The notes under the pieces: generated by a model
The model's database searches: none
Told to the model about the DNA's origin: nothing
Seen by the model: the letters and a program-made list of their open reading frames with translations, nothing else
Made by a program: the position numbers and the translations under genes
NCBI GenBank assembly: GCA_964540205.1
Contig: CAZIMJ010000024.1
Span: 1 to 15,044, forward strand
DNA from: WTAW01 sp964540205
GTDB lineage: Bacteria; Acidobacteriota; Aminicenantia; Aminicenantales; Aminicenantaceae
Direction: 5' to 3'
Length of the DNA stretch: 15,044 nucleotides
Shown here: positions 13,726 to 15,044 of the stretch, piece after piece
Numbering within the stretch: position 1 is the first letter of the stretch
How the letters are laid out: each line of letters starts with the position of its first letter

Positions 13726-14427
13726 ATGTTGCGATCAAAATTTCTACTTATCACCCTACTTATCCTTTGTACCACAGCCGCTTTTTCTTTTGAAAAAGTA
13801 CAAGATCTACGCTTAAGCGCAGAGGGACTCCATAAGCTCAAGATCGACAGCGGTTCAGGATTTTTAAAAGTGACGGGAAACAATTCATCGAGAGACATCG
13901 AGGTCAAGGCAGAGATCGTTGTGAAAGGCAAAAGCGATAAAGACGCCAACGAGTATATCCGCAAAAACGTGGTCCTGACGCTCGAGAGGAACGGCGACAA
14001 GGCAGTTTTAGTCAGTACGTTCAAGAACAAGATTTTCTCTGGCAGCAGAGCCATCAACCTCACTGTGAATGTTCCCAAAAACATCCACCTTGATGTGGAT
14101 GACGGCTCCGGGGAAATGTCCATCCAAAACATCACAGGAGATATCTATGTCGATGACGGATCCGGCGAGATCGAGATCGAAAATATCCAAGGCAACGTCA
14201 AGATCGACGACGGGTCAGGGACGGTCAGTGTCAGAGACGTGGAAGGCGAAGTCTCCATAGATGACGGATCGGACACGATTGATGTGAGTGGTGTTAGTGG
14301 CACTGTCGTTGTGGATGACGGGTCCGGCTCGATCAACATTGAGGGTGTGGGTGGCGATGTCCACATCAAGGATGACGGAAGCGGCAGCCTCAGCATCCGG
14401 GATGTCAAAGGAAAAGTCATCAAGTAA
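13726..14427 (+). CDS. Secreted DUF4097-like beta-repeat protein
   Basis: This 233-residue exported protein has a Sec signal peptide (residues 1-21: KFLLITLLILCTTAAFS). After a globular N-terminal part with one divergent unit (KIDSGSGFLKVTG, 39-51), it carries six near-identical 18-residue repeats from residue 123 to 231. The consensus is x-V-D-D-G-S-G-x-I-x-I-x-x-V-x-G-x-V, with Asp pairs at 125, 143, 161, 179, 197 and 216. This pattern of alternating hydrophobics predicts a right-handed beta helix with a ladder of Asp/Gly turns, as in DUF4097/DUF2807-type adhesin-like proteins. It has no anchor, so it is periplasmic or secreted. The start has an AAGGAGGG site 6 bases upstream. In Firmicutes DUF4097 genes often sit with PadR genes; here the link may be the shared dyad upstream. 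The function is unknown. Confidence 0.82.
   Translation: MLRSKFLLITLLILCTTAAFSFEKVQDLRLSAEGLHKLKIDSGSGFLKVTGNNSSRDIEVKAEIVVKGKSDKDANEYIRKNVVLTLERNGDKAVLVSTFKNKIFSGSRAINLTVNVPKNIHLDVDDGSGEMSIQNITGDIYVDDGSGEIEIENIQGNVKIDDGSGTVSVRDVEGEVSIDDGSDTIDVSGVSGTVVVDDGSGSINIEGVGGDVHIKDDGSGSLSIRDVKGKVIK
14092..14418 (+). repeat. Six tandem 54 bp units coding 18-residue DDGSG repeats
   Basis: Five units are exactly 54 bases and the sixth is 57, because one Lys codon is inserted before DDGSG. The units are alike as protein but differ at many synonymous positions (DDGSG is written as GATGACGGCTCCGGG, GATGACGGATCCGGC, GACGACGGGTCAGGG and so on). This points to old duplication with selection on the protein rather than recent slippage. 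Confidence 0.85.
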
Positions 14428-14429
14428 TT

Positions 14430-14624
14430 GTGATCCAAACCGGGAAGCATGCCCAAGCTGCACATATATGGGATACGCTCGGATGGCTCTATCACGAAAA
14501 CGGTGAACTGGACAAAACCATCGAGGCCATGAAAAAAGCTGGCTCTTTTGATCCCGACCAAAAGCCGTATAAAGAGGCCTTAGAAAAGTTTGAGAAAAAG
14601 CAAACAAATCCAAAGAGAAGTTAA
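14430..14624 (+). pseudogene. C-terminal remnant of a TPR-repeat protein
   Basis: A 64-codon frame from GTG 14430 reads AAHIWDTLGWLYHENGELDK, TIEAMKKAGSFDPDQKPY and KEALEKFEKKQ to TAA at 14622-14624. W-x-x-LG-x-x-Y-x-x-x-G-x-L-x-x-AI-x-x-x-KKA-x-x-x-DP is a single tetratricopeptide repeat, here with T in place of the usual A. The end looks like the natural C-terminus of a larger TPR protein. There is no ribosome site, and the frame begins only 2 bases after the stop of the DUF4097-like gene in another frame. This appears to be what is left after a deletion removed the front of the next gene. It could be translated by re-initiation, but a single TPR unit is unlikely to fold alone. Confidence 0.55.
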
Positions 14625-14660
14625 AGTAAGAGCAGGCGCGCTTAAAATCGATCCTGATAG

Positions 14661-15044
14661 TCAGGCCAGGCTCCGCAACGCCTCGACATTCCGTCGATCA
14701 TCCGGATCTTCTGGAAGAGTGAGGCGTGCGCTCACAGCAGCGACAAAGTCCTCATCCGTTAATGCCATCCGGTGATCTTTGATCGTAACGATGATGACAT
14801 CATCCGTTCGTTCGAGACCGGGTGGATTCTCCTTCTCCTGTACGGCAAAGAGCGAGAACTGGACTCTCCACATCAGCCGGAACTCCGCTTCTTCCTCTCC
14901 GATAAAAACGCCCATATCATCTCCATGAGTGGCGTATTCAGAGGTGATGTGCCAGATCTGAGAATGGAGCGGATAGGGGCCGATGGACGTCTGGATCTCA
15001 GCCCCGAGCCCCAATTTGGCCCACTCCTCTCTCACACGGGCCTG
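14661..15044 (-). CDS. Maleylpyruvate isomerase N-terminal/DinB-like protein, partial
   Basis: The frame is open from the right window edge (QARVREEWAKLGLG) to TGA at 14661-14663, so only the C-terminal ~127 residues are visible and the start lies outside. The segment PLHSQIWHITSEYATHGDDMGVF resembles the metal-site region of TIGR03083-type proteins (mycothiol-dependent maleylpyruvate isomerase N-terminal, DinB superfamily). In these, a conserved His is followed by SEYATH-x-DD-x-G. The tail ALTDEDFVAAVSARL also fits that family. No signal peptide can be judged. The gene is convergent with the TPR remnant, and a small CCTGA-tag-TCAGG hairpin (14653-14665) overlaps its stop. The family call is from memory of the motif and is tentative. 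The partner thiol and substrate are unknown. Confidence 0.42.
   Translation of the reverse strand, partial: QARVREEWAKLGLGAEIQTSIGPYPLHSQIWHITSEYATHGDDMGVFIGEEEAEFRLMWRVQFSLFAVQEKENPPGLERTDDVIIVTIKDHRMALTDEDFVAAVSARLTLPEDPDDRRNVEALRSLA

Noticed and set aside
14092..14418. Possible CRISPR-like or satellite array
   Set aside because: The units are contiguous, multiples of three, and lie in frame within an exported protein. There are no spacers.
14145..14561. Open frames on the minus strand over the repeat gene (also 14215-14613)
   Set aside because: They are mirror images of the 54 bp DDGSG units and have repetitive Ser/Thr/Pro translations with no signal or domain.

Overview
The window looks like a chromosomal stretch of a Gram-negative, metabolically modest bacterium, most likely Candidatus Aminicenantes or a related Acidobacteriota-type lineage. 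This is an inference from gene content: a PadR regulator paired with a two-block FtsX/MacB permease that has an N-terminal prefix domain, a DUF5107-type lipoprotein start, many exported hydrolases and a secreted DUF4097-like beta-repeat protein. No rRNA, tRNA, CRISPR array or complete insertion sequence is visible.

Layout. Positions 1-4080: the 3' part of an MFS exporter, then a two-gene unit of PadR regulator and ABC permease preceded by a good promoter and stacked dyads. Positions 4139-6414: a decayed junction zone. It holds a frameshifted remnant, two copies (about 94% identical by hand count) of a ~170 bp direct repeat, an AT-rich block with a truncated TauE/SafE-like gene and a truncated threonyl-tRNA editing domain gene, one intact Tat-exported CGGC-domain protein, a transposase tail and the first 13 codons of an FAD oxidoreductase. 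Positions 6415-7393: an alpha/beta hydrolase pseudogene. Positions 7590-8722: an intact small eRF1/Pelota-domain-3-like protein and a hemerythrin-like protein. Positions 8947-10736: a chimeric DUF5107/amidohydrolase pseudogene and an aldo/keto reductase reduced to its two ends. Positions 10813-14427: intact exported S41 peptidase, exported methyltransferase, RidA, and a DUF4097-like protein with six 18-residue repeats. Positions 14430-15044: a TPR-protein tail and a partial gene running off the edge.

Two themes stand out. First, about half of the loci are broken, several by large internal deletions that join two gene ends, and three of the four edges of the 170 bp repeats cut what looks like a gene. 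Second, the same palindromic element (ATTCACGAG...AGTTTTATGAAT...TCCAGG) lies about 20 bases upstream of the start codon of both the PadR gene and the DUF4097-like gene 12.5 kb away. This suggests that the PadR protein controls both the permease unit and the secreted repeat protein, as one envelope-related regulon.
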